Shown here piece after piece: positions 35,806 through 44,287 of a stretch of 64,000 bases of DNA. Within the stretch, counting starts at the first letter, position 1, and every line of letters starts with the position of its first letter. The position numbers were made by a program, and so were the translations under genes. The notes under the pieces were generated by a model. That model had not been told where the DNA came from. It searched no databases and saw only the letters and a program-made list of their open reading frames with translations. The stretch comes from Clostridium felsineum DSM 794 (lineage in GTDB: Bacteria > Bacillota > Clostridia > Clostridiales > Clostridiaceae): the NCBI RefSeq assembly GCF_002006355.2, contig NZ_CP096980.1, positions 1,116,001-1,180,000 on the forward strand, in the 5' to 3' direction.

Positions 35806-36309
35806 ATGTTATTAGATGAAACAAAGAAAATATTAGAAGAAGCAGGATGGTATGAAGGAAGAAAAATAGATATATCAGAACATATAAAATTTTTAGAGGA
35901 TAGGGGATATGAAGTATTTGATGCATTAAAGAAATGGCTTGAGGAATTTGGAGATTTAAAGATAGTATTAGTAGATGAGCCATTTGATGATGACGATGAT
36001 GATTATACTACGGAATATTCAACTTGTATTAAGGATATTATAGGTGGTTATAGTATAAATATGAATCAGGATGAAAAGGCAGAAGAAAAAACTATACCAG
36101 TAGCAGAACTAGCTAATAATGGAGTCTTGGTGTACATTTCAGAGAGTGAAAAATTTTATACTTATGAAGGGTTATTTAATAGTAATACTGATAATTTTTT
36201 AAATAGTACATTTGCACATTATCATTGCGAAAGACCTTTAACATGGATCCAAATGGGCAAAGATGATCATTTAGATAGGTATCTTGAGGAGGCAAATAAA
36301 ATAAAATAA
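35806..36309 (+). CDS. SUKH-3 family immunity protein
   Basis: 167 residues. The N-terminal ILEEAGWYEGRKIDI and the WLEEFGDL segment are the signature of SUKH-3 (PF14433), a common antidote to deaminase and nuclease polymorphic toxins. SUKH-3 with a YwqJ-like deaminase tip is a known type of pairing. The ATG at 35806 is preferred over the ATG at 35785 (overlapping the toxin stop) because AAGGAGTGG lies just before it. Kept intact although its toxin has lost its start, as expected if antidotes protect against neighbours. Confidence 0.82.
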   Translation: MLLDETKKILEEAGWYEGRKIDISEHIKFLEDRGYEVFDALKKWLEEFGDLKIVLVDEPFDDDDDDYTTEYSTCIKDIIGGYSINMNQDEKAEEKTIPVAELANNGVLVYISESEKFYTYEGLFNSNTDNFLNSTFAHYHCERPLTWIQMGKDDHLDRYLEEANKIK

Positions 36310-36354
36310 TAATAAACATAAATTGTAAGAGTAAAAGATAATTATATAATTTAG

Positions 36355-36386
36355 AAGTACTAATCTAAATAGGTTGGTACTTTTTT
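36355..36386 (+). terminator. Terminator of cassette 2 (deaminase-SUKH-3)
   Basis: AAGTACTAATCT pairs with AGGTTGGTACTT (three G-T wobbles), followed by T residues. Confidence 0.7.
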
Positions 36387-36509
36387 AATATTAAAATATT
36401 TTGTTAATCCTCAAAAAGTATACTAGGATGGTTTATAAAGTAATAAAGCTTAATAAAATACAGATAAAAGTGGAAGTGATAGACAAAATAATAGTCCTTT
36501 TACAGATGA

Positions 36510-37666
36510 TGAACCAACGGCTGGAGTGGCCTTAGCAGTGTTGATTGGTTTGACTGTTCTGAGTGGTAGTATGGTCGTTGATGGTGTTAATAGTGCTATC
36601 AATAATGCCTCAATAGCGACTATTGGCGAGGGATATAATCTGATTGGAAACTTGACAAATGAGGTTGTGCAATGTTACAACAAGAACATTGAGAATCTTT
36701 AGTGAAAACAGGAAATCCCATTGGAAAGCTTGTGGCTGGTTTAGGCGAGGGTACTATTCAATTTGCTGGAGGAATGGGTCAGTTAGACGTATATGACATG
36801 GGAAAAGCAGTTTATACTTTGCTCACAAATCTTGAAGCGCAAGCACAATTTAAAGTATGATTTGGGAACTATTGGAACAAACTTATTAGTGGAGATGCTT
36901 ATAAAATAGGACAAACAACTGGGACGGTTTTAAGTGTAATTGTGAATCCAGGAGATATTAGTGCTGCGGCTAGTAAGGCAAGCAAGGCAGAAAGTTTAGC
37001 GTGTAGAATAGGTACATTCACAAAATCCATCGCTGTTTCAAGTGCAAAAAATACGGAGAATATCATTAATTTACAAGGGAGAATGTTTAATGATATTAAA
37101 GGGGCAGCAGTATTTGTATATGGAAAGCTGATACCACCGTCAGCAAAAGCAATAAAAGATTTTGGAAAGGCATTACAAAATAAAGCAGGGAATTTAAAAA
37201 GATTAATTCCTCAAAGGCAAGCTGAATTAGCTGGTGGATTTAGAGCTAGTGTAGGACCTAACATAGAGTTTAGTGAAGTAGTTGAGAATTTAAAAAATGG
37301 AGTTGGTGAGGTTAAGGATAACTTTGTGGATGCGATTAAGAATGGGAATAAGAGGGCGATTATAAAACATATGATGGACAACATGGATTTGATGCCATAA
37401 TTATCAACTATATACAATATGCTAAAGAATTTGATATTGTTGGTGGGGATGGTATATCAAGAAAACTTTATCAGATAGAAGGCGGACAAAAAAGTTATGA
37501 GTATAAGCAAATCAATGATAAGACTCAAGGATTTAAAAGAATTGAGAGAGTTACAGTAGACCAAAGTGGAGTTTTTGAATGGATTGTTGACTCAGCTAAT
37601 GGAGTAACTCATAGAAGATTTATACCAAATGGAAAGGTTAATGGTATTCCAAACCAAAGACTATAA
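36510..37666 (+). pseudogene. Broken LXG toxin with unidentified C-terminal tip
   Basis: The DNA from about 36510 corresponds to the middle of the first LXG toxin (31430-32010), but the LXG domain is absent and the frame is cut by TAG (near 36700) and TGA (near 36858). A longer open piece (36942-37400) ends at a frameshift near 37360. In the neighbouring frame the tip continues (QHGFDAIIINYIQYAKEFDI ... VTHRRFIPNGKVNGIPNQRL) to TAA 37664-37666. The tip family was not recognised with certainty; similar HRRFIP.GK..G.PNQ ends occur in Bacillus LXG proteins. Not functional as it stands. Confidence 0.72.
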
Positions 37667-37683
37667 AATAAAGGCGGTAAATT

Positions 37684-38205
37684 ATGATTATAGGTGTAGA
37701 TATGCTAGATAAGAGCGGAGTAGATTATGATTGGAGAACATTATACGTTGGTATAAGCATTAATCTAGTAGAGTGCAATGAGTTAACAACTTATGCACTT
37801 AAAATGATGGATGATGATAAATATGAGGAGGATGAATTAATAAATGAATTAGCATGGGGGATTGAAGATAATTTAAAAGATGAAATACTTACAAAAATGC
37901 TTTTAAAATTTAATTTCGATATGCTGATTTCAGAAAGTACAAGTTGGAAGCTAGAGATAAGAAAATTAAGGTATGTAATATTAAATTATCTAAGAAGTAC
38001 AATAGAAGATGATAATGAACTTTTAAGAAAGATTGAGGAAGTATATGCAGATTTTAATTATCCACAAGATATGGAAGGTTTTATATCATATATGCCAGTT
38101 AAGGATAATTCATATACGTATTATCATGAAGAGAATAAGAAACGAATGATAAATAATTTAGAGAACTTTTTAATATCAGAAAAGCAAGAAGTAGATGCAA
38201 AATAA
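37684..38205 (+). CDS. DUF2247-like immunity protein
   Basis: 173 residues with the C-terminal pattern EEVYADFNYPQDMEGFISYM, which recalls DUF2247 (PF10004), a family found next to LXG toxins. It is acidic and alpha-rich, with no signal peptide. A GGCGG ribosome site precedes the ATG. Located directly after the broken toxin tip, it should be that tip's antidote (inference from position). The open frame is intact. Confidence 0.68.
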   Translation: MIIGVDMLDKSGVDYDWRTLYVGISINLVECNELTTYALKMMDDDKYEEDELINELAWGIEDNLKDEILTKMLLKFNFDMLISESTSWKLEIRKLRYVILNYLRSTIEDDNELLRKIEEVYADFNYPQDMEGFISYMPVKDNSYTYYHEENKKRMINNLENFLISEKQEVDAK

Positions 38206-38311
38206 ATTAATATTTTACTGCATAAAAATTCTTTTTCATAGAAGAGATTAAAGTCAACTAAAGCAGTAATAATTAAAGTTGCATAATTGTAATAATGCAG
38301 TAAAAAGATGA

Positions 38312-38353
38312 AATGAACCAGCTGAATTTAAGTAAGATGGTTCATTATTTTTT
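38312..38353 (+). terminator. Terminator of cassette 3 (unknown tip-DUF2247)
   Basis: AATGAACCA pairs with TGGTTCATT around a 17-base loop, followed by ATTTTTTTT. Confidence 0.8.
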
Positions 38354-38501
38354 TAACAGTTGTACAAGTATAAGCATATGATAAAGGACTTCTTGGTTAA
38401 TTATAACAGACATCTTTAGGAGCCAGTAAAATGAAATAGAAGATATATGTAGCCTGATAATCTAGGAAGACCTGGATTCGATAATTCTACTTAAAAGTTA
38501 A

Positions 38502-39233
38502 TGGAATTGGGAACATATAACTGATGCAAGCAAGGTAGATAGTTTACTTGGAAAAATAGGTACATTCTCAAAATCTGTAGCTATTTCAAGTGCAAGAAAT
38601 GCGAAGAGTTTATTAACTAAAGTAAAAGGAACAGTAAGTGATCTTGGGACTGCTTCAGCTGCGTTCGCAAAAGCTTTTGGAAAAACTTATGTGGAGGAAA
38701 GTGGCAAGTATGTAAACACTTGCTTCTCTGCATCTGGTGCAGCGGGAGCTGGGGCAGAAGCTATTTATAAAGCAACTAAAAATGGATTCAAAGAAGCTAA
38801 AAATGCTCTTCGAACGGTTAAAGATGGAGAAAATGGTTTAAAGAAAGCGTCAGGAGTTATTAAAGGAGAGACAGATAGTTTATATAAAAGAGGGGGCTTT
38901 AGAAAAGGTTCCCGTACTAAAGCAGAGGGGGAGGCTCCAAAAAATACCACAGGAAAAATGATTTGTCCTACGTGTGGAAAAGAAATCCCTGAAAGTATTA
39001 CTATTAATACAAAAAGAGGACCTATAAAGAGAATTGGATACGACTTAGACCATTATCCGGATACTTGGGCTGAAAGAGTTAATAAGATGAAAGCTGGAGA
39101 AGTAAAGCCAACGCGAAAAGAAGTGTTAGATGAATATAATAAAAGATTAAGAGTCCAATGTCATGAATGTAATATTTGTCATAAGTTTGAGGGAATAGAA
39201 GGAAATTATAAAGGAGTAAAAAGTGATGATTAA
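38502..39233 (+). pseudogene. LXG toxin C-terminal cassette with HNH-type nuclease tip
   Basis: From 38523 the DNA is nearly identical to the linker of the first LXG toxin (31870-32325), but lacks one of its two internal SKSV..SSA repeats, as if deleted by recombination between them. There is no LXG domain; the only start-like codon is GTG 38691 inside conserved sequence. The tip has CPTCGKEIP, YDLDHYPDTWAERV and RVQCHECNICHKF, a zinc-finger plus DH...CN..H arrangement of HNH/endonuclease VII-type toxins. The frame is open to TAA 39233 and overlaps the SUFU immunity gene. A promoterless spare tip is the likely state. Confidence 0.75.
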
Positions 39234-39795
39234 TTATGGAGAACTTTACTATGACCACTACTGTAAATTTCTGGGAGAACCAATTGATAGAGAGTTGTAT
39301 AAAAATAATAAGGAAATGCCGAGTATACAAGTTTTAAAGTATGATAATGTATTTGAAAAATGTTTAGTTTATAATACACTTGGATTAAGTAAATATGATG
39401 AAATTGTAGGAAATAATGTAGAAATTTCAATGGTGGTCGATGGAGGATTTAATAGTGCAGGGTATATTCTTGCAAATACAATATATTATTGCATAGGGAA
39501 TGAAATAGAATTAGGAAGAGGAGTAGCAATAAGTGGTATTGAGAGCATTGATAAAAGATTTGCTCAAAAATATGATAAAAGAGCAGTTTACCTTACTGAC
39601 CCATTTGCTTTCCCGGAAGATTATAGCTATGTTTGTACTGAAACTGGCAATAAAGATGGTAGAATATTGTTAGCATTTTTTATTTCTCAGGCAGAATATG
39701 AATATTTTGTGAAGTATGGAACAGAGAGATTTGAAGAATTGCTAGAAGAGAAGAACGTTGATCCATTTAATGTCAGTAGATCATCTATGGTCTGA
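39226..39795 (+). CDS. SUFU-domain immunity protein
   Basis: 189 residues matching the suppressor-of-fused domain (PF05076) found in bacterial immunity proteins: VLKYDNVFEKCLVYNTLGLS, ISMVVDGGF and the end YGTERFEELLEEKNVDPF. The ATG at 39226 has AGGAG 10 bases upstream inside the toxin end. Position makes it the antidote of the HNH-type tip; SUFU immunity proteins commonly follow nuclease tips. Followed by its own hairpin at 39892. Confidence 0.85.
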   Translation: MINYGELYYDHYCKFLGEPIDRELYKNNKEMPSIQVLKYDNVFEKCLVYNTLGLSKYDEIVGNNVEISMVVDGGFNSAGYILANTIYYCIGNEIELGRGVAISGIESIDKRFAQKYDKRAVYLTDPFAFPEDYSYVCTETGNKDGRILLAFFISQAEYEYFVKYGTERFEELLEEKNVDPFNVSRSSMV

Positions 39796-39891
39796 AGTTT
39801 ATCTAGTAGGGAATAAGACTATTTAGAGCATAAAAGTAAATTTGTACTACTATAAGATTATAGGGTTATTAACTCAACTATTAAGCCACAC

Positions 39892-39934
39892 CTGTACCAA
39901 AATGTCTTGAAGATTGGCGTTTTGGTACAGTTTC
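39892..39934 (+). terminator. Terminator of cassette 4 (HNH-SUFU)
   Basis: Perfect 11-bp repeat CTGTACCAAAA / TTTTGGTACAG followed by TTTC; a short T tract. Confidence 0.65.
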
Positions 39935-39992
39935 GTATTGGCAACTTTTGGTAATATCGAAGAAGAAAATTAAATCAAGGTTAATACATTGA

Positions 39993-40442
39993 ATCTACGG
40001 TATTATAAACAAGGCAAATATTTGTAGAGATGCTATTGATATGTGTTGGGAATGGTTAGAAGGCGGTAATGTTGATAAATATGAAATATGTAGTTTGATT
40101 GCTAATGATAATAAATGCTTAGCTGATATAACCAATAGTACTGAGGATGATAAATTAGGGAATAAATATGGTACAATTATGATTTCAGTTTCATATGTAG
40201 CATGGCAAGCATATAATAAAGAAAATAATTACAATTATCCACAATATTTAGAGATAGTCGATGATGAGTATTTAGTTGAATTAATTAGTGATTTGATTGA
40301 AATAGATAAACTTATTACAGAAGAAAATATAAAATTTATCTTAAATAATTTTAAAGAAAGGTATCCTGATAATGTGAATGACAAGTTCTGTAGAATAAGT
40401 AAGGCTAAAATCTTAGATAATATAGTTAAGGGAATGAAATAG
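39993..40442 (+). pseudogene. Orphan, N-terminally truncated Imm6-like immunity gene
   Basis: The frame is open from 39993, but the first ATG is at 40041 and no ribosome site is seen. The 133 residues from that ATG include CWEWLEGG near the start and AWQAYNKENNYNYPQYLEIV in the middle, which resemble the Imm6 family (PF14434). About 20-30 N-terminal residues appear lost, and no toxin tip precedes it. It is a leftover of a cassette whose toxin has been removed. Confidence 0.5.
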
Positions 40443-40921
40443 TAGTATATAAGATAAAAAGGCGTTAGCCTATTTTCTACACTAAAGTTCTATTTTGCAA
40501 ATAGCTTTCTGCTGCAAAATCAATAAATATCCAGGTGTATAAACTAATAGAATTAATAAAAGCTATAAAAACTTAGAGAATACTATAATTCATAATTGTA
40601 ATAATACAGTGAGCTGTAACTAGAAGAAAAATTAAATATTATATTATGACAATGATAAGAGACAATGTTTTTACTGAATAAGCATTGTCTCTTTTTCTAT
40701 GTAAAGAGATTTAGGGGAGTAAAGATCATGTGACAATTAATTGAAGATTTCAATATGAACCTAATTGAAGATGGTAAAAGAAGCTATATTGGGAACATTA
40801 AGATTTTTAAAGATTTTTTACTTTGATTTTTCTATTTCTTAGCATAATCTAATGAATCAATTACAATATTTATAAATATTTTATGAAAGTTTACGTCTCG
40901 CTGTTTGATAAACGCAGCTAA
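40443..40921. other. Degenerate spacer between cassette remnants
   Basis: No gene is seen. It contains a half copy of the cassette-1 terminator (about 40457-40472) and the complete terminator at 40658. The rest is AT-rich debris. Confidence 0.5.
40658..40697 (+). terminator. Terminator after the orphan Imm6-like gene
   Basis: AGAGACAATG pairs perfectly with CATTGTCTCT around a 15-base loop, followed by TTTTTCT. Confidence 0.85.
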
Positions 40922-41444
40922 TGGAATGAGAGCCTTTAAGGATGATTGGAATAGTATTTAGTAAGAACTACACTACTGATCAGAAACGAATGATTGAAGG
41001 AGCAAAGAAGAAAGCTAAAAGAGAGGTATTAACCGGACTAAATGGGGATAAACTGCAAATTGCTGCAGGAACAGGTCTTGTTGTGATAGTAGTCAGAGAG
41101 GAAGTTGGGGTTGTTCTCATTGTAGGTGTTGTTAATGAGGCTATAAATCATTTCTCAATAGTTACAACGGGCAACAGTTTTAATATAGTCGGAAACTTGA
41201 CAAAAGAGCTTTGAGAATGGTACAACGAGAACATTGGGAAGTATCTAGGAAAAACTGACGCTTATGGCTTTGTTAATGGGTTTGTATTAGGTACGTTCTC
41301 AAAATCTGTAGATATTTCAAGTGGAAGAAATGCCAAGAATCTATTAACTAAAATCATTATACTAAATTTCAAAACAACCCTAATTTGATTGAGTTATGTA
41401 AAGAAAAAGGGATAGATTATATCTATTGTGTTATGGGAAAATAG
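40922..41444 (+). pseudogene. Decayed LXG toxin remnant (fifth copy)
   Basis: Short stretches match the first LXG gene in order: the end of the LXG domain (NYTTDQKRM, also at 31290), the hydrophobic middle (VVNEAINHFS.., GNSFNIVGNLT) and the linker (TFSKSV.ISSGRNAKNLLTK). They are interrupted by stops (for example TGA near 41212) and a large internal deletion. A final open piece (HYTKFQNNPNLIELCKEKGI to TAG 41444) is the end of a further toxin tip of unknown type. Clearly inactive. Confidence 0.75.
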
Positions 41445-41512
41445 AAGATTAGTAAAATGAAACAAGATAAATATATGAAAAAGATTAAGCAATTAGCAAT
41501 AAAATTATAAGG

Positions 41513-41650
41513 ATGTTTAATGAATTAAAGCCTGCTCCAGATTTAGAACAATCACCACAATTTTATTTTAATGGAGCAGCTCAACATTTAGCTGGGTGCT
41601 TCATCAAAGAAGAAGGGGAATTTCCTAATAGAACAACTTTTGAATCTTAG
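41513..41650 (+). pseudogene. Probable immunity-gene tail of the fifth cassette
   Basis: A 45-codon open frame (MFNELKPAPDLEQSPQFYFN...) with no good ribosome site, placed where the immunity gene of the decayed fifth LXG copy would be. The family was not recognised. It marks the right end of the toxin array. The following 300 bases (41651-41950) are AT-rich, and I see no gene in them. Confidence 0.4.
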
Positions 41651-41950
41651 TAAAAAACAAGTCTACTTATATAAATTAATTCTAAAATATTATGATAAAA
41701 AACAAAATATTGTAAAATACCCTTAAATAATAATTTATTTTCATAAATATATTGCTTATGTTAAAGCAAATAAGTTATAATCATCAATGATTAGAAATTA
41801 TATGTCATATATAGTTATAAAAAAACTAATCATGTAAAACTAACTCCATAAAAGCATAATTATACCAAAAATTAAAATAATATGCGTTATATATAGCAAA
41901 AAATAAAATATTATATAAAATTAATTTAAAAAAGTGGGAGTAGATAACAA

Positions 41951-42889
41951 ATGAACTTAAGAAGAAGAAAAAATAAAAAGAATAAATTTTTAAAAAGAGG
42001 GCTGATTTTAGTAATTTTAGTTATAGGTGCTGCTGCACTTTATAAAGGATATAAACAATATAACACTAAAAAGGTACAAGCCAATGAAACAGTGGCCGCT
42101 CATAAGGTTAAAGTGAAAAATAATAAAAAAATAACTAATAAAGAAGAAAAGAAAAAAAATGTAATAGAAAATAAATGGAATAATGTGAATGAAGAAGGAC
42201 AAAAGTATACTTATGATGCAGCAAAAGTAAAAGATATAATAGATAAAAAGGTAAGCAATGATGGAAAAAAAGTAGTGTTTCTAACTTTTGACGATGGTCC
42301 ATCCTTAACAGTAACACCAAAGATATTAGATACATTAAAACAATATAATGTAAAAGCTACATTTTCTTTAGTTGGAAAAGAGATAAATGTTAGTGAAGGA
42401 AGTAGAAATTTAGTTAAAAGAATTTATAATGAAGGAAATGCAATAGCTAATCATACTTATTCTCATAATATGGGGATACTTTATCCTCAAAACAAAACAA
42501 ATGTAGATGGCTTTATTAATGAAGTAGATGAAACTAATAATATTATTAAAGGCATATTAGGACAAGGCTTTAATACAAGAGTAGTAAGAATGCCTGGAGG
42601 TTATATGTCAAGAACCTATTATCATGACCCTAATTTACCACAACTTGATGCTAAGTTAAATGAAAGAGGTATTTATAACATAGATTGGAATGCTTCTGAT
42701 TTTGATTCAGAAGGTAAAAAGAAAAATGCGGCGGAATTAATTGAAGAAGTCAAAAAAAGTGCTGGAAGCCAAGAGAAGGTAATAGTATTAATGCATGACA
42801 CTTATGGTAAAGAAGAAGTTGCTAAGGCTCTTCCACAAATAATAGAATATTTTAAAAATCAAGGATATGAGTTTAGAACTATATCATAA
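41951..42889 (+). CDS. Membrane-anchored polysaccharide deacetylase (NodB family)
   Basis: 312 residues: a basic N-terminus, one membrane helix (about 17-35), a lysine-rich linker and a NodB domain (about 100-312). Metal and catalytic motifs are TFDDGPS, the HxxxH of NHTYSH, RMPGGY, DWNASDFD and LMHDTY. It removes acetyl groups from a surface polysaccharide, most likely N-acetylglucosamine of peptidoglycan, which raises lysozyme resistance. Outward-facing, anchored in the membrane. The ribosome site GGGAG is 10 bases upstream. Confidence 0.9.
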   Translation: MNLRRRKNKKNKFLKRGLILVILVIGAAALYKGYKQYNTKKVQANETVAAHKVKVKNNKKITNKEEKKKNVIENKWNNVNEEGQKYTYDAAKVKDIIDKKVSNDGKKVVFLTFDDGPSLTVTPKILDTLKQYNVKATFSLVGKEINVSEGSRNLVKRIYNEGNAIANHTYSHNMGILYPQNKTNVDGFINEVDETNNIIKGILGQGFNTRVVRMPGGYMSRTYYHDPNLPQLDAKLNERGIYNIDWNASDFDSEGKKKNAAELIEEVKKSAGSQEKVIVLMHDTYGKEEVAKALPQIIEYFKNQGYEFRTIS

Positions 42890-42996
42890 TCGATAGAAAT
42901 TTTTCTTATATTTTTAATATGATTAAAATATACTTGATATAATCTTTCTAATATATTATAATAACGTGGTAAAATTAACTATAATATATTACATAA

Positions 42997-43021
42997 AAAC
43001 CAATTAAAATAACTGGTTTTG
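42997..43021 (+). terminator. Weak terminator-like hairpin after the deacetylase gene
   Basis: AAAACCA pairs with TGGTTTT around a 10-base loop, with only a few T at the end; it immediately precedes the next ribosome site. Confidence 0.35.
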
Positions 43022-43041
43022 CCAGATACGAAGGAAGAAAT

Positions 43042-44043
43042 ATGATAAAATATAAGAAAAAAATTGCAGCATTAATGCTTTTAGCAACTTGCTTAAGTGG
43101 ATGTAGTTATGATTTAAAAGATCTACAAAATTTAAATAAAAAATCATCTAGTGTTGATACAAAAGGAATAACAATACTATGTGAACATAAAAAGTATACA
43201 GAGGCAATGAAAATAGTTGATGATTACTTAAAGAAGCATCCTGATGATAGGGTAGCACTTTGTGATAAGGGATATGTACTTGTAGCACAGGGGAAAAATG
43301 AAGAAGGCCTACTACAATTAGTAAAAGCAAACGAAAAATATCCTAATGATGATGCTATTTTAAATAATATGAGTTGGGCGTATAACAATCTTAAGATGTA
43401 TAAGCTTGCTAATAGTTATGCAGATCAATCATTGAAGAAAGAGCCTAATACAGCAGAAGAGCTCAGCAATAAGGGAACTGCATTATTTGGACTAAAGGAT
43501 TATAAAAAGGCAGAAAGTTATTACACTAAGGCAATAGAAAAGAAATCGACTGACAAAACAGCTATTTGGGGAAAAGCCTTAAGTTTATATAAAGAAAAAA
43601 GCTACAACAAAAGTTTAACATATTTTAAAAAATATTATAAGCTAGACTCTAGTGACATGGAAGCATCCTACTATATAGAAAAATGCTATATATCCCTTCA
43701 TGATGTAGATGGTGCTATAAGTACCTTTAAAGACAATATAATAGTAAACCCTAAGAATAAAGGAAACTATTTTGCACTGGGAGATATGTACGTGAAGAAA
43801 GAAGACTATTCCAGTGCCATAAGCTGTTATGATAATTTAGCAGAAATAGATTCGGAAGACCCAGAAATATATTTTGAGAAGGCTATATGTCTTATTAAAA
43901 ATGGGGACAAGGATGGAGCTTGTGAAAATTTAAAAATAGCTTTAAATTATGATAGCGATTATATTGATGATATAAAAGAAGAGCCAGCTTTTGATGTACT
44001 TAAGGATTATGATAAATTTAAAGAAATATTCAATGCAAATTAG
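43042..44043 (+). CDS. TPR-repeat lipoprotein
   Basis: 333 residues. The signal peptide (1-20) ends in the lipobox LSGC. The mature protein is made of about seven tetratricopeptide repeats (for example AEELSNKGTALFGLKDYKKA and ALGDMYVKKEDYSSAISCYD), a helical scaffold for protein contacts at the outer membrane face. The partner is unknown. The ribosome site GAAGGAAG is 6 bases upstream, and it stands alone with its own terminator. Confidence 0.88.
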   Translation: MIKYKKKIAALMLLATCLSGCSYDLKDLQNLNKKSSSVDTKGITILCEHKKYTEAMKIVDDYLKKHPDDRVALCDKGYVLVAQGKNEEGLLQLVKANEKYPNDDAILNNMSWAYNNLKMYKLANSYADQSLKKEPNTAEELSNKGTALFGLKDYKKAESYYTKAIEKKSTDKTAIWGKALSLYKEKSYNKSLTYFKKYYKLDSSDMEASYYIEKCYISLHDVDGAISTFKDNIIVNPKNKGNYFALGDMYVKKEDYSSAISCYDNLAEIDSEDPEIYFEKAICLIKNGDKDGACENLKIALNYDSDYIDDIKEEPAFDVLKDYDKFKEIFNAN

Positions 44044-44053
44044 TTTTCAATAG

Positions 44054-44099
44054 AAGAACCACTGAGAATACAAAAAACGTATCTCCAGTGGTTCTTTTG
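44054..44099 (+). terminator. Terminator of the TPR lipoprotein gene
   Basis: AAGAACCACTG pairs with CAGTGGTTCTT, followed by TTGT. Confidence 0.8.
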
Positions 44100-44287
44100 T
44101 CTTTATATGAAAAAATTATACAAAGGTATATAAATTTCCAAAAACCATCTGGCTATATAATATAAAATTCATAATACAAAATTCGATAATAGATTTAAAG
44201 TAAGAATGTTAGCGTGTTTTGTATTGTAAAAGAACTTATGTTTTATATAAAAATTGGAGAGTTAAAACTGGATGGAGGAAGCTATAA

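Noticed and set aside
30557..41650. Insertion sequences or transposases within the toxin array
   Set aside because: No transposase-like frame or paired terminal repeats were seen; the rearrangements look recombinational.
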